The notes below the pieces were generated by a model. The model saw only the letters and a program-made list of their open reading frames with translations, was not told the origin of the DNA and searched no databases. The position numbers and the translations under genes are program-made. From positions 1 to 64,000 of the forward strand of contig CAKUYE010000014.1 in NCBI GenBank assembly GCA_934702375.1: a DNA stretch of 64,000 nt, in the 5' to 3' direction. This document shows positions 25,770 through 33,848 of this stretch, piece after piece (the stretch's first letter is position 1; the number at the start of each line of letters is the position of its first letter). This stretch comes from an uncultured Bacillota bacterium (GTDB taxonomy: Bacteria > Bacillota > Dehalobacteriia > UBA7702).

Positions 25770-26342
25770 ATGGAATGGATGGATATTTTGAAGGGACGTC
25801 GGACCTACCGGCGCTTTAAGCAAACTCCGGTGGGGGATGATGTGATCCAAGATATGTTAACGGCGGCGCGTTATGCTTCCAGCGCTGCAAACAAGCAGCC
25901 TTTGCGTTATATTGTTGTAAAAACACCGGAAAAGGTCCGGGAGGTTTTTGCCTGTACAAAGTGGGCAGGATATCTTCCCCCTGAGGAAGGGCAGCCGAAG
26001 CCCGGGGAAGAACCGGTATTGTTCATCGCCGTAGTGGAAGAAGCTGCTATCGGAAAATATGCCGATACTGATGCCGGCCTTGCCATCAGCAACATGACGC
26101 TGGCGGCCTGGATCCATGGTGTGGGCAGCTGCATCATCGGGGCCTTTCATCGGACAAAGCTGACGGCCCTCTTTGGCCTGACCGAAGAGCAAACCCTCCA
26201 CTCGGTCGTTGCCTTTGGCTATCCCACCCACACCAGCCGCATTGAAGATGCCGAAGGCAATGAAATAAAATATTACCTCGACGAAAATAAAAACTACGTC
26301 GTGCCAAAAAGAAAGCTAACCGACGTAGTGAGGTATTTGTAA
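25770..26342 (+). CDS. Nitroreductase family protein
   Basis: This 190-residue FMN-dependent oxidoreductase opens MDILKGRRTYRRFKQTPV, with the typical RRTxRxF FMN-binding start. It continues with AARYASSAANKQPLRY and the C-terminal GVGSCIIGAF and VVAFGYPTH motifs. The ATG at 25770 follows AAAGGAAGG; a longer in-frame reading overlaps the EFR1 gene. It is the last gene of the activator - EFR1 - nitroreductase operon and ends before a strong terminator. The physiological substrate is unknown. Confidence 0.9.
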   Translation: MEWMDILKGRRTYRRFKQTPVGDDVIQDMLTAARYASSAANKQPLRYIVVKTPEKVREVFACTKWAGYLPPEEGQPKPGEEPVLFIAVVEEAAIGKYADTDAGLAISNMTLAAWIHGVGSCIIGAFHRTKLTALFGLTEEQTLHSVVAFGYPTHTSRIEDAEGNEIKYYLDENKNYVVPKRKLTDVVRYL

Positions 26343-26354
26343 GAAAAATAAAAT

Positions 26355-26413
26355 AGATCACGACAGTCACACATTACTTTCGTAAAATGTAATGTGTGAT
26401 TGTCGTGATTTTG
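26355..26413 (+). terminator. Long-stem terminator after the nitroreductase gene
   Basis: ATCACGACA-TCACACATTAC pairs with GTAATGTGTGA-TGTCGTGAT, about 21 bp with one mismatch, followed by TTTT. Confidence 0.8.
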
Positions 26414-26440
26414 TGTTTTCGATTGTGGACCGTTTTGCAA

Positions 26441-26478
26441 AAAAATCCCCTTCCATATACAGGTGGAAGGGGATTTGC
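26441..26478 (-). terminator. Terminator of the SLH/VCBS-like gene
   Basis: On the minus strand ATCCCCTTCCA / TGGAAGGGGAT is followed by a T7 run. Confidence 0.85.
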
Positions 26479-26485
26479 TTTTGCT

Positions 26486-27649
26486 TTAATTTGCCCAGTT
26501 GCCCAGGGCTCTTTCGTAGCTTTGGCCGTTATAGCCGATGTTTGATTGGATGCTGCCGAAGAGGAAGGTGGAGCGGCTTTGGAAGAATTGGAAGAATTCC
26601 TTATCCTGGGTATATCCTTTGGGGATGCCCACATCCGAAGCGCTGCCGTCAATGTAGAAATGGGACTGGCTGTTGTAGGCGCAGAGGATATATTCCGGAT
26701 CGGTGCCGTAGAACAGGAGGACGCTCTGTTCCACCTGACCGGTGGCGACATCGTGGTTGTAGTAAAGAATCCATGCGCCCTGTGAATCTTGGTATAGATA
26801 ATAATATTCGCAATCGGCAATGGGGTAAACTTCGTCGTAGTAGAGCCATTTCAAAGTGCCGTCGCTGACGGTGTAAATGTGGATTGCTGCGCCGTAGGAA
26901 AGGGGTTCTACGATTAGAAGATCTTCGTAGCTGTCGTGGTTATAATCGCCCAGGTAGTAGCTGCTTACCGAGCCGAAGTAATTGCGGCAGTTGTTAAAGA
27001 GCTTCATTTTAGCCAGAGCGTTGGTATCGTTGTTGCAATTGCGGAAAACGCAGAAGATCTTGGCACATTCGGCCCGGGTGGCGTAGCCTTTGGGATCGAA
27101 AATGTTGTTGCCCTTGCCACTGATGATTCCGGCCCGCTGCAGATGATATACCGCATCTCCGGCCCAGTTGCTGATGTCTGCGCCATCGGCAAATTTTGTT
27201 GCATTTCGGATCTTATCCGGATAGAAGGATTTATATTTGGCATAGCGCAGCACCATGGTGCAGAGAGCTTCTCGGGTGATGGGTGCATTGGGTTGGAAGT
27301 TTTCATTGCCAACGCCGCTGACGATCCCTCTTATCGCCGCCCAGTTAATATATTCATCGGCCCAGTGACCGTTGCAATCCCGAAAGGTGCTGTAACCGTC
27401 ACAGCCGCTGGTGTCCTCACCGGACATATAGGCCAGAATCTTTGTGATTTCGGCTCGGGTGATATTGTTGCCCGGGCGGAAGGTACCGTCGGTATAGCCG
27501 TTGAGGATGCCGCGGTTGCTCAGGTCATTCACATAGCCGTAATACCAGGCATTGCCGGGAACATCCCGAAAAGTTGCCGCCGATACCGGCACGGCAAAAG
27601 CCATGACCAACATGATCGCCAGCAGGAACAGGGTGACATTTCTTTTCAT
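26486..27649 (-). CDS. SLH-domain surface protein with an FG-GAP-like C-terminal half
   Basis: This 387-residue secreted protein has a Sec signal peptide (residues 1-25, ending VSAA) and three SLH domains at ~26-205 (FRDVPGNAWYYGYVN, NGYTDGTFRPGNNITRAE, FQPNAPITREAL). It then has a C-terminal region with YYLGDYNHDSYEDLLIV, an aspartate-rich beta-propeller-like motif. SLH domains bind pyruvylated secondary cell-wall polymers and anchor proteins to the surface. GGAGG lies before the ATG. It has its own terminator. The C-terminal half may bind calcium or a ligand. Confidence 0.88.
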   Translation of the reverse strand: MKRNVTLFLLAIMLVMAFAVPVSAATFRDVPGNAWYYGYVNDLSNRGILNGYTDGTFRPGNNITRAEITKILAYMSGEDTSGCDGYSTFRDCNGHWADEYINWAAIRGIVSGVGNENFQPNAPITREALCTMVLRYAKYKSFYPDKIRNATKFADGADISNWAGDAVYHLQRAGIISGKGNNIFDPKGYATRAECAKIFCVFRNCNNDTNALAKMKLFNNCRNYFGSVSSYYLGDYNHDSYEDLLIVEPLSYGAAIHIYTVSDGTLKWLYYDEVYPIADCEYYYLYQDSQGAWILYYNHDVATGQVEQSVLLFYGTDPEYILCAYNSQSHFYIDGSASDVGIPKGYTQDKEFFQFFQSRSTFLFGSIQSNIGYNGQSYERALGNWAN

Positions 27650-27716
27650 AACATTTTCCTCCTTGGTTCAGGTTCGAAAAAACGCATCTTTAAGGCAGAG
27701 ATGCGTTTTTTATCCT

Positions 27717-28316
27717 TTATGGCAGTACTTCCTGAAGTTTTGCTGCGTTTTCCGTGCTGATCCATCCCTGAGAGCAGAGATCCTCTACCAGACCTTCCAA
27801 AATCGGTGCGGCCTGTGAAGGGAGATCTTGCAGCGCCGAAAGGTCGCCGTTTTGAAGCAAGGCTTCAAGCTCTTGGCTGTTTAAGGATGACAAACCGGTG
27901 ATATCATAGCCTTCCAGAGCAATGTAGAGCTTTGCCAGCTCTTCCTTGGTGTAGGTCTTTTTTAACCGGTGGGTGAGGAGCTTTTGCCCCAAAAAGGTAG
28001 AGATGGTTTCATCATCGGCCAGGTAATAGTTTTTTGTGATAAGAGCGGCCACCGCACCGTTTGCTGTGGATTTTACGATGCTGCCGGTGAATCCTTCTCC
28101 GGCATATTGGTCGATGAGCGTATCGATCATGCCGGTTTCCAGCGGCATGGCCGCCAATTCGGGGCTGACTTTGTTGGTGTACAGTGTGGCAACGCTGCCT
28201 TTTTCCGCTTCGGCGTCGGCGGCCTTTTGGTAGCCGAGATAAAAGCAGATGCCGGCAAGGATGAGGATGATAAGGAACAGAAGCTTGAAGATCCGTGAGA
28301 TGCAGCAGCCTTTCAT
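27717..28316 (-). CDS. Membrane-anchored protein of unknown function
   Basis: This 199-residue protein has an N-terminal TM helix (ISRIFKLLFLIILILAGICFYL), then an alanine- and leucine-rich, mostly helical extracytoplasmic domain ending KLQEVLP. The N-terminal MKGCC may allow acylation, but there is no clean lipobox. TGGAGG lies 4-5 bases before the ATG at 28316. It follows a small soluble protein and tyrS on the same strand. I do not recognise the family. Confidence 0.6.
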   Translation of the reverse strand: MKGCCISRIFKLLFLIILILAGICFYLGYQKAADAEAEKGSVATLYTNKVSPELAAMPLETGMIDTLIDQYAGEGFTGSIVKSTANGAVAALITKNYYLADDETISTFLGQKLLTHRLKKTYTKEELAKLYIALEGYDITGLSSLNSQELEALLQNGDLSALQDLPSQAAPILEGLVEDLCSQGWISTENAAKLQEVLP

Positions 28317-28326
28317 GATACCTCCA

Positions 28327-28611
28327 TTATTTCTTTTGCCAGAGTATTGTACCTTTTTCAATGATTTTATTGACTTTGCCTTCTTCTGCCCACCGATCAA
28401 GAATGGTCAGCAGACCGTTGATGTGGACATGGTGAGCGCCGCAAACGCTAAGCTTGTACTTTTCCGCCATTTTTGAGGTAAAGCGTTTGAATTCGGTGGG
28501 ATATTCCTGTCGCAGATCCTGAGCCAGAGAGAGTACATCCCGGGGCGCATTGTCGTCGCTCATAAGCTCATCGAGTTTTTCTTCGATGGCGATGATATAG
28601 TCTTCCGCCAT
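28327..28611 (-). CDS. Small conserved-looking protein downstream of tyrS
   Basis: This 94-residue soluble, helical protein has a central cysteine and histidine group (CGAHHVH) that could bind metal. Its ATG (28611) lies one base after the tyrS stop (TAA C ATG), so it is probably translated by reinitiation; a TTG at 28620 is the alternative start. The next gene begins 10 bp downstream. Function is unknown. Confidence 0.6.
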   Translation of the reverse strand: MAEDYIIAIEEKLDELMSDDNAPRDVLSLAQDLRQEYPTEFKRFTSKMAEKYKLSVCGAHHVHINGLLTILDRWAEEGKVNKIIEKGTILWQKK

Positions 28612-28612
28612 G

Positions 28613-29836
28613 TTAGTCAATCTTTACCTGTTTAAAAGTCTTTTTGCCCTTTTGCAGCAGCAGTTTGTTGTCGTCAAAATCTTCCAGGGTGATCATTTTG
28701 GCAAAGTCGTTGATGGATTCGCCCTTGATCTTGATCCCGCCTTGCTGCATCAAACGGCGGCCTTCCCCTTTGGAGGGAATGAGACCGGCTTTGAGGTAAA
28801 GGTCAAGAATATTGATGCCGTCTTTAAACTCATCGGCTTTCATATCAATGGTGGGTACGTTATCGCCGTCGCCGCCTTTGGCAAAGAGGGCGCGTTCGGC
28901 TTCCTGAGCTTTGTTGGCTTTTTCTTCGCCATGAACCAGCTTGGTCACTTCGTAGGCCAAAACTTCTTTGGCTTCGTTAATCTTGGCATCTTTGTAGCTG
29001 CCGAGTTTGCGTACTTCATCCATGGGCAGGAAGGTGAGGAGAGCCAGGCAGTTTTCTACATCGGCATCATCCACATTCCGCCAGTAATGGTAGAATTCGT
29101 AAGGGCTGGTTTTGGTTTCGTCGATCCAGAGGGCGCCTTTTGCTGTTTTGCCCATCTTTTTCCCTTCGGAGTTGGCGAGGAGTTTAAAGGTCATGCCCAG
29201 GGCATGGCCGCCTTCCAAACGGCGCACGAGATTTACGCCGCCGAGGATATTGCTCCACTGGTCATTGCCGCCGAGCTGCATTTTGCAGTCGTATTTGCGG
29301 TACAGTTCCAAAAAGTCGTAGCTTTGCATCAGCATATAGTTGAATTCCAGGAAGGTAAGGCCTTTTTCGTAGCGGGTTTTGTAGCAATCGGCGGTAAGCA
29401 TCTGGTTTACCGAGAACATCGGACCGACTTCTCTCAAGAATTCGATGTATTTGAGGTCTCTCAGCCAATCGGCATTGTTTACGATGAGAGCTTTGTCATT
29501 TTCAAAGTCGATAAAACGGCTCATTTGCTTTTTGAAGCAGGCAACGTTGTGGTCGATGGTTTCTACGGTCATCATTTTACGCAAATCGGAGCGGCCCGAG
29601 GGGTCGCCGATCATACCGGTGCCGCCCCCCATCAAAGCGATGGGGCGATGCCCTGCGCGCTGCATATGCATCATAACGATGATCTGGATAAAGTGCCCCA
29701 CATGAAGACTGTCTGCCGTGGGGTCAAAGCCGATATAGAAAGAGATCTTTTCTTTTTCTAAAAGTTCTCTGATTTCATCTTCGTGGGTGCATTGTTCGAT
29801 ATATCCTCTTTCGGATAAAGTATCAAAAACGCTCAT
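28613..29836 (-). CDS. tyrS: Tyrosine--tRNA ligase
   Basis: This 407-residue class I synthetase has FDPTADSLHVGH with the HIGH motif at ~45, GMIGDPSGRS, QLGGNDQW for tyrosine/tRNA contacts, and KMGKT at the KMSKS position (~230). A C-terminal S4-like RNA-binding domain follows (LIPSKGEGRRLMQQGGIKI). Length and motif spacing fit the TyrS branch. GAGGTG precedes the ATG. Transcription starts from a promoter at 29878-29906; I saw no T-box leader. Two small genes follow in the same direction. Confidence 0.95.
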   Translation of the reverse strand: MSVFDTLSERGYIEQCTHEDEIRELLEKEKISFYIGFDPTADSLHVGHFIQIIVMMHMQRAGHRPIALMGGGTGMIGDPSGRSDLRKMMTVETIDHNVACFKKQMSRFIDFENDKALIVNNADWLRDLKYIEFLREVGPMFSVNQMLTADCYKTRYEKGLTFLEFNYMLMQSYDFLELYRKYDCKMQLGGNDQWSNILGGVNLVRRLEGGHALGMTFKLLANSEGKKMGKTAKGALWIDETKTSPYEFYHYWRNVDDADVENCLALLTFLPMDEVRKLGSYKDAKINEAKEVLAYEVTKLVHGEEKANKAQEAERALFAKGGDGDNVPTIDMKADEFKDGINILDLYLKAGLIPSKGEGRRLMQQGGIKIKGESINDFAKMITLEDFDDNKLLLQKGKKTFKQVKID

Positions 29837-29877
29837 GATTTCACCTCGTGTTATAATTTTCTTATTCTATTCCTATT

Positions 29878-29906
29878 ATTGTATAAAAAATACCGGGAAA
29901 AGTCAA
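29878..29906 (-). promoter_or_regulatory. Promoter of tyrS
   Basis: On the minus strand: TTGACT, a 17-bp spacer, TACAAT, ~40 bp upstream of the start codon. Confidence 0.6.
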
Positions 29907-30015
29907 TGGAGAAAGACGTCGGAATCCGCCTTTCAGGTATAAAAAACTGTGGTTTATCCAAACTAAGAGAAGCAGGTGCAATCCTGACAATAAATGAAAA
30001 CATGGAGGTTATGAA

Positions 30016-30213
30016 ATGGATATTGCAAAATCCCGTAAAAGTAAAATGAAAAAAACACCCCCGGATATTGAATCTCTGAAAATGGAGATTGCCGAGGAGT
30101 TGGGGTTGCTGGATAAGGTGAAGGCTGTTGGTTGGGCCGGATTGAGTGCGAAAGAGACTGGAAGGATGGGGGGGATATTGACTAGGAGGAAGAGGGAGTT
30201 GGGGCTTAAGTAG
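30016..30213 (+). CDS. Small acid-soluble spore protein, alpha/beta type
   Basis: This 65-residue basic protein has MEIAEELGLLDKVKAVGWAGLS and ETGRMGGILTRRKREL. These match the alpha/beta SASP pattern, with an EIA near the GPR-protease site and a G-rich GRMGG turn between two helices. Such proteins coat spore DNA and protect it from UV and heat. GGAGG lies ~9 bases before the ATG. It is monocistronic. It is the best evidence that the organism forms endospores; a sigma-G promoter is expected but I could not confirm one. Confidence 0.8.
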   Translation: MDIAKSRKSKMKKTPPDIESLKMEIAEELGLLDKVKAVGWAGLSAKETGRMGGILTRRKRELGLK

Positions 30214-30235
30214 TTTCTTTGCTTATTTTTGGCTT

Positions 30236-30412
30236 TGGGTTGGGTGCGTCGGCGCTCCTTGGGCCAGCGGTCGCGCTGAATGGCTGTAAATCGCCAAATC
30301 TGTCTCGCGCCGCACAGCCGGATACCTCTTGTATACCGGCTGCACGTCCCGAGCCATATTTAACGATTTAAAGCCATTGATCGCAACCGGAGGTATTTTG
30401 TACCGCGTGCTG
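30236..30412. repeat. Palindromic intergenic repeat A, copy 1
   Basis: About 177 bp with nested imperfect inverted repeats. The outer arms are TGAATGGCTGTAAATCG / CGATTTAAAGCCATTGA and the inner hairpin is CAGCCGGATAC / GTATACCGGCTG. Core motifs GTGCGTCGGCG, GATACCTCTTGTATAC and ACCGGAGG are shared with copies at 30432 and 46038. Confidence 0.75.
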
Positions 30413-30431
30413 GATACTATTGTTTTTGTGT

Positions 30432-30613
30432 TTTGGGGGTTGGGTTGTGCGTCGGCATGAGATTTCGTTGCAGGCGCGCTAAACGATTGTAATCGGGCAA
30501 AATCTTCCGCCACCGGGAGGCTGCAGATACCTCTTGTATACTTTGCTCCCGCTGTCGAAATCTTTTACCCGATTAAAACCGTTTATCCCACCCGGAGGTG
30601 GTTCTATACCGCG
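30432..30613. repeat. Palindromic intergenic repeat A, copy 2
   Basis: Same framework as copy 1: GTGCGTCGGC, then TAAACGATTGTAATCGGG pairing with CCCGATTAAAACCGTTTA, the central GATACCTCTTGTATAC, and CCCACCCGGAGG. The arm sequences differ from copy 1 but still pair. Confidence 0.75.
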
Positions 30614-30701
30614 GATTTTTACGCCGCAGTAACTTTTGTATTGCTTCGCGATAAGCGTATACTGTCGCGAAATCAAGGTTTGCCGCAGTTGCTTTTATGA
30701 A

Positions 30702-30777
30702 GGGGACGTTTTTTTTGTCCCACGGTGAACGTTGCGTAAGAAGAAGCAATAAGCACTGGGACAAAAGAACCGTCCCC
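30702..30777. repeat. Inverted repeat GGGGACG...CGTCCCC
   Basis: Arms 30702-30722 and 30757-30777 are 21-bp imperfect reverse complements (GGGGACGTTTTTTTTGTCCCA against TGGGACAAAAGAACCGTCCCC) with a 34-bp spacer. It resembles REP-type palindromes found in Firmicutes (from memory). It interrupts the A-B composite here and is absent from the copy at 46 kb. Confidence 0.65.
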
Positions 30778-30820
30778 GACGAACGTAACGCTGCCGCGAA
30801 CGGGAACTGATTCTGTAAAA

Positions 30821-31081
30821 AAGTGCCTGTTAGAATGCCTTCCCCTTTGAGGGGAAGGTGGGCGCGGAGCGCTCGGATGAGGTGGCGTGACGGTGAAACA
30901 TAATTAACAAGATAAAACAAACTGCGGCGTAGAGCGTATTGTTGAAAGATACGTTCCACGCCGCAGTTACTAGCTGCATAAAAATATAGATGATCCCCTT
31001 GCGACACCTCATCAGTCAGCTATCGCTGACAGCTTCTCCTCGAGGCGAAGCCATATCTGGATTGCATCGCCTTTGCGATGC
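30821..31081. repeat. Composite intergenic repeat B, copy 1
   Basis: About 260 bp running from AAGTGCCTGTTAGAATGCC through CCTTCCCCTTTGAGGGGAAGG and GGATGAGGTGGCG, then a hairpin ACTGCGGCGT / ACGCCGCAGT, CGACACCTCATCAGTCAGC, and CTCCTCGAGGCGAAGCC. GATGAGGTG and CACCTCATC form the inverted ends. It closely matches 46296-46546. No ORF is encoded; it may be a small non-autonomous (MITE-like) element. Confidence 0.8.
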
Positions 31082-31223
31082 TTTCTTCATGCCTTCCGTA
31101 GGAAGGTATTTCATGCCCCGAAGGGGTATTTCATGCTGCCGCCGGGCAGTATTTCATGCCGGTCATAGGCCGGTATTTCATTTCCCAACCCCACCGAAGG
31201 TGGGATTTCACCCTTCCGAAGGG
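31064..31223. repeat. Tandem array of short hairpins with changing stems
   Basis: Successive hairpins are GCATCGC/GCGATGC, CCTTCC/GGAAGG, CCCC/GGGG, CTGCC/GGCAG, CCGG/CCGG, CCCACC/GGTGGG and CCCTTC/GAAGGG. Several are joined by a constant TATTTCATGC-type linker. Stem sequences differ while pairing is kept. There is no ORF and no gene between 30214 and 31315. Confidence 0.8.
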
Positions 31224-31281
31224 AGGTTAGTCTCATCCGTCAGCTGTTCCTGGCAGCTTCTTGAGGTGGAGCTGTATACGG

Positions 31282-31312
31282 AAAAGAGCAGGTTGTTTTA
31301 CCTGCTCTTTTT
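31282..31312 (-). terminator. Terminator of the vWA/SLH gene
   Basis: AGAGCAGGT / ACCTGCTCT stem with a 6-nt loop and U-rich flank on the minus strand. Confidence 0.8.
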
Positions 31313-31315
31313 GCA

Positions 31316-33532
31316 TTATTTTTCCAGCTGGGACCAGTCGAAGTTTTCTCTCAGTTCCAACCATTCTTCACTGCCGTCGGTGGTTCCGGCAACTCTCTGG
31401 AAATAATGGGAGTTGGTGGCTTCCTGAACGGCGATGTAGAACCAATCCGATTCATTGCAATCGGGATAGGTGGTCATATTTTTGAGAAGGCAATCGGTAT
31501 TTTCCGGCACGCGTTTCAATACGCGATTGATCATGCTCATGGTTTCGGCTCTGGTGATGGCCTGTTCCGGTTTGAAGGTACCGTCCTCGTAACCGGCGAT
31601 CCAGCCGTTGCCGGCGGCCAATTCGATGAATTTTTGTGCCCAGTGACCTTCGATATCCGTAAATGTCTTGGGATTTTCCGTTAATTTGGCAAAGGCCGAG
31701 ATGATGGTGGCCATTTCCGCTCTGTTGATAGCCTTATTCGGTTGGAAAGTGCCGTCCTCATAGCCGACGAGAATCTTCATATTGGCCAAGGTGGAGATGG
31801 CGTTGTTGTACCAATCGCCGACTTGAACATCGGAGAAGGGGTTTTTCGTCGTTTTGTTCAATTCTCTGGATTCTTCGGTGAGGAGACGGAAGAAAATCGT
31901 TGCCACTTCGGCTCTGGTGATTTTGGCCTGAGGCTTTACAGTGCCGTCTTCATAGCCGATGATGTAGGCAAAGTGATCGTCAAAGTTCAGCACGCAGACC
32001 TGTTCGCCGTAAAGGTCGATGTTATTTGCCGGCATGGTACCGGGGTTGATCCATTTTGCGGTCATTTCTGCATCGGTATACCAGCCATGGAAATCATAGC
32101 CTTTGATTGGGGCGGGGGTATAAACGGTGATGCTGTCTTCAAAGGCCACGGTGTCTTTTTGGGCGACCTCAAAGATACCTTCTGTGTTTTTTACATGGTA
32201 GGTAATGGTGAAATCACCGAATTTTGCCTTTACCGCAGGAACCGGGAAGTATTCAACTTTGTTGCCGACGGTGACGGTAGTAACGCCGTTGGTGGGAATT
32301 TGGTTGCCGGTTTTGGCAATTTCGCTGTCGGTATCGACTTCAACGGTGTAACTCAATTGATAAGTGTAGATCGTTTCATTGCCTTCTGTGGTGATTACGG
32401 CATTTTCCGGTTTCAGTACCCAAGTGAAGTAACCGAGAGCATTGGTCTCGATATTGGCGGATCTCAAGAGGATACCGGCAGGAATACTGTCATTGACGAT
32501 GCCGGCGTTGATGCCGCTGACAATGATCTCGGAGATCTCTTCAAATACATTGATCAGTTCATCGGCTTTATCGGCATTGTAGGCGCAGTTTTCCGTAGCG
32601 ATGCTGTCCTTTAAAAAGGCTCCTACCGACGGTCCGCCTTTGTAGGTGGTTTCATCTGCGGCACCGTAGCAAACGGTATAGAGCTTTGCTTTTTCTCTCA
32701 AGGCTTTGGCTGTAGCTGCCGTGGCATCGTTTATGGTCTTACTGCCGTTATTGCCGTTGCCGATGATGCTGTTGCCGCTGTTGGCATAGGTCGGTGCGCC
32801 GTCGGTCAGGGCAATAGTATTTTTGGCGGTGAAATCTTTGACAAGGTCATTGTCCATAAGGGCAGAGGCTTTGGTAAGACCGTCGTCAAGGTTGGTACCG
32901 CCGCCGACTTTTAATTTATTGATGGCGGCTCTGGCCTGATCGTAACCGACTTTAGAGGAAATGTTTACCCATGTAAGGTTGACGGTGGCTCTGGTATCAA
33001 AGCTTATGATGGCAACATAGCGGTTGAGGACGTCATTTTCCGTGAATACACCGTCGGTGACGCAACCGCTAAAGGTATCCACGAATTTCAATGCGGCCTT
33101 TTTTGCGGCATCAAGGCGGGTTTCATATTGGGCCTTGTCCTTTTGAGAGCAGTTGTCCGCATGGTACTTTGTCCAGAACAGATAGCTTTCGGGAGCAAAC
33201 CCGCACTCGGCACAATAGTCCATTGAGCCGGAGGTGTCAAAGATCAAAGTGGTGGCTGCATTGGTCGTATCGGCGATGGTTGTTTCTGCCATAACGACTT
33301 TCAGGTTGATGGTATAAACGTTGTCCTGACCAGTGACGGGTGCAGCGGTTTTGCTGATGCTTTTCAGACCGTCAATGTTATAAGTGGTGTTGATGGGGCT
33401 TTCTGCCCAGATACCGTTGTTGTAGTAGCCGTAGCGAACGTCGCCTTCGGCATCGGCGGCAAAGACCGTTGTGGGCAGCAGGGTGAATACCATGCAAAGG
33501 GTTAAAAACCAGGTAAATACTCTTTTACTCAT
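31316..33532 (-). CDS. Surface protein with vWA domain, InlB-type repeat and three SLH domains
   Basis: This 738-residue protein has a signal peptide (1-26), then a von Willebrand factor A domain (~90-340). The vWA domain has an intact MIDAS motif DTSGSM, a threonine in VGGGTNLDDGL and the aspartate in ALTDGAP. One InlB/Listeria-Bacteroides repeat follows (~455-520; GYDFHGWYTDAEMTAKW), then three C-terminal SLH domains (~525-700). SLH domains anchor it to the cell wall, and the vWA domain probably binds ligand or metal. AAAGGA lies before the ATG. It is a close paralogue of the next gene and differs mainly in the number of InlB repeats. Confidence 0.9.
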   Translation of the reverse strand: MSKRVFTWFLTLCMVFTLLPTTVFAADAEGDVRYGYYNNGIWAESPINTTYNIDGLKSISKTAAPVTGQDNVYTINLKVVMAETTIADTTNAATTLIFDTSGSMDYCAECGFAPESYLFWTKYHADNCSQKDKAQYETRLDAAKKAALKFVDTFSGCVTDGVFTENDVLNRYVAIISFDTRATVNLTWVNISSKVGYDQARAAINKLKVGGGTNLDDGLTKASALMDNDLVKDFTAKNTIALTDGAPTYANSGNSIIGNGNNGSKTINDATAATAKALREKAKLYTVCYGAADETTYKGGPSVGAFLKDSIATENCAYNADKADELINVFEEISEIIVSGINAGIVNDSIPAGILLRSANIETNALGYFTWVLKPENAVITTEGNETIYTYQLSYTVEVDTDSEIAKTGNQIPTNGVTTVTVGNKVEYFPVPAVKAKFGDFTITYHVKNTEGIFEVAQKDTVAFEDSITVYTPAPIKGYDFHGWYTDAEMTAKWINPGTMPANNIDLYGEQVCVLNFDDHFAYIIGYEDGTVKPQAKITRAEVATIFFRLLTEESRELNKTTKNPFSDVQVGDWYNNAISTLANMKILVGYEDGTFQPNKAINRAEMATIISAFAKLTENPKTFTDIEGHWAQKFIELAAGNGWIAGYEDGTFKPEQAITRAETMSMINRVLKRVPENTDCLLKNMTTYPDCNESDWFYIAVQEATNSHYFQRVAGTTDGSEEWLELRENFDWSQLEK

Positions 33533-33804
33533 GATGTGTCCTTTCTGATGAATGTTCTTCTTTCTTGTAACGCTGAAAACCCGGTCCGTATACCGTTTAA
33601 ATATGCTTGTTTCTGTATGAACGCAGCCGAATTACCTCCTTTCTGTTCTGGATGGACCGGAAAATTGTGACTTGTTAATGGGTTATAGGATAACATATAA
33701 AAATGTGTGAATGAAATAATTATGCCAAAGCCCTGATAATTATGCTCCCTATTATAAACTATGGAAAAGGGAATGTAAAGCTTTTCTTTACTGTATTTTC
33801 CAAT

Positions 33805-33839
33805 AAAAAAGAGAGCAGGTTTTAAACCTGCTCTCTTTG
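33805..33839 (-). terminator. Terminator of the larger vWA/SLH gene
   Basis: AGAGAGCAGGTT / AACCTGCTCTCT stem followed by TTTTTTATTG on the minus strand. The arms are nearly the same as those of the terminator after the 31316 paralogue. The remaining gap (33533-33848) shows only AT-rich leader sequence. Confidence 0.85.
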
Positions 33840-33848
33840 GTAAGAACT

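Noticed and set aside
28610..29761. 383-codon plus-strand ORF opposite tyrS
   Set aside because: tyrS is unmistakable on the minus strand; the plus frame is its antisense shadow.
31064..31223. CRISPR array
   Set aside because: The linkers are ~10 bp, the variable parts are self-complementary stems, and there is no 24-36 bp direct repeat or cas gene.
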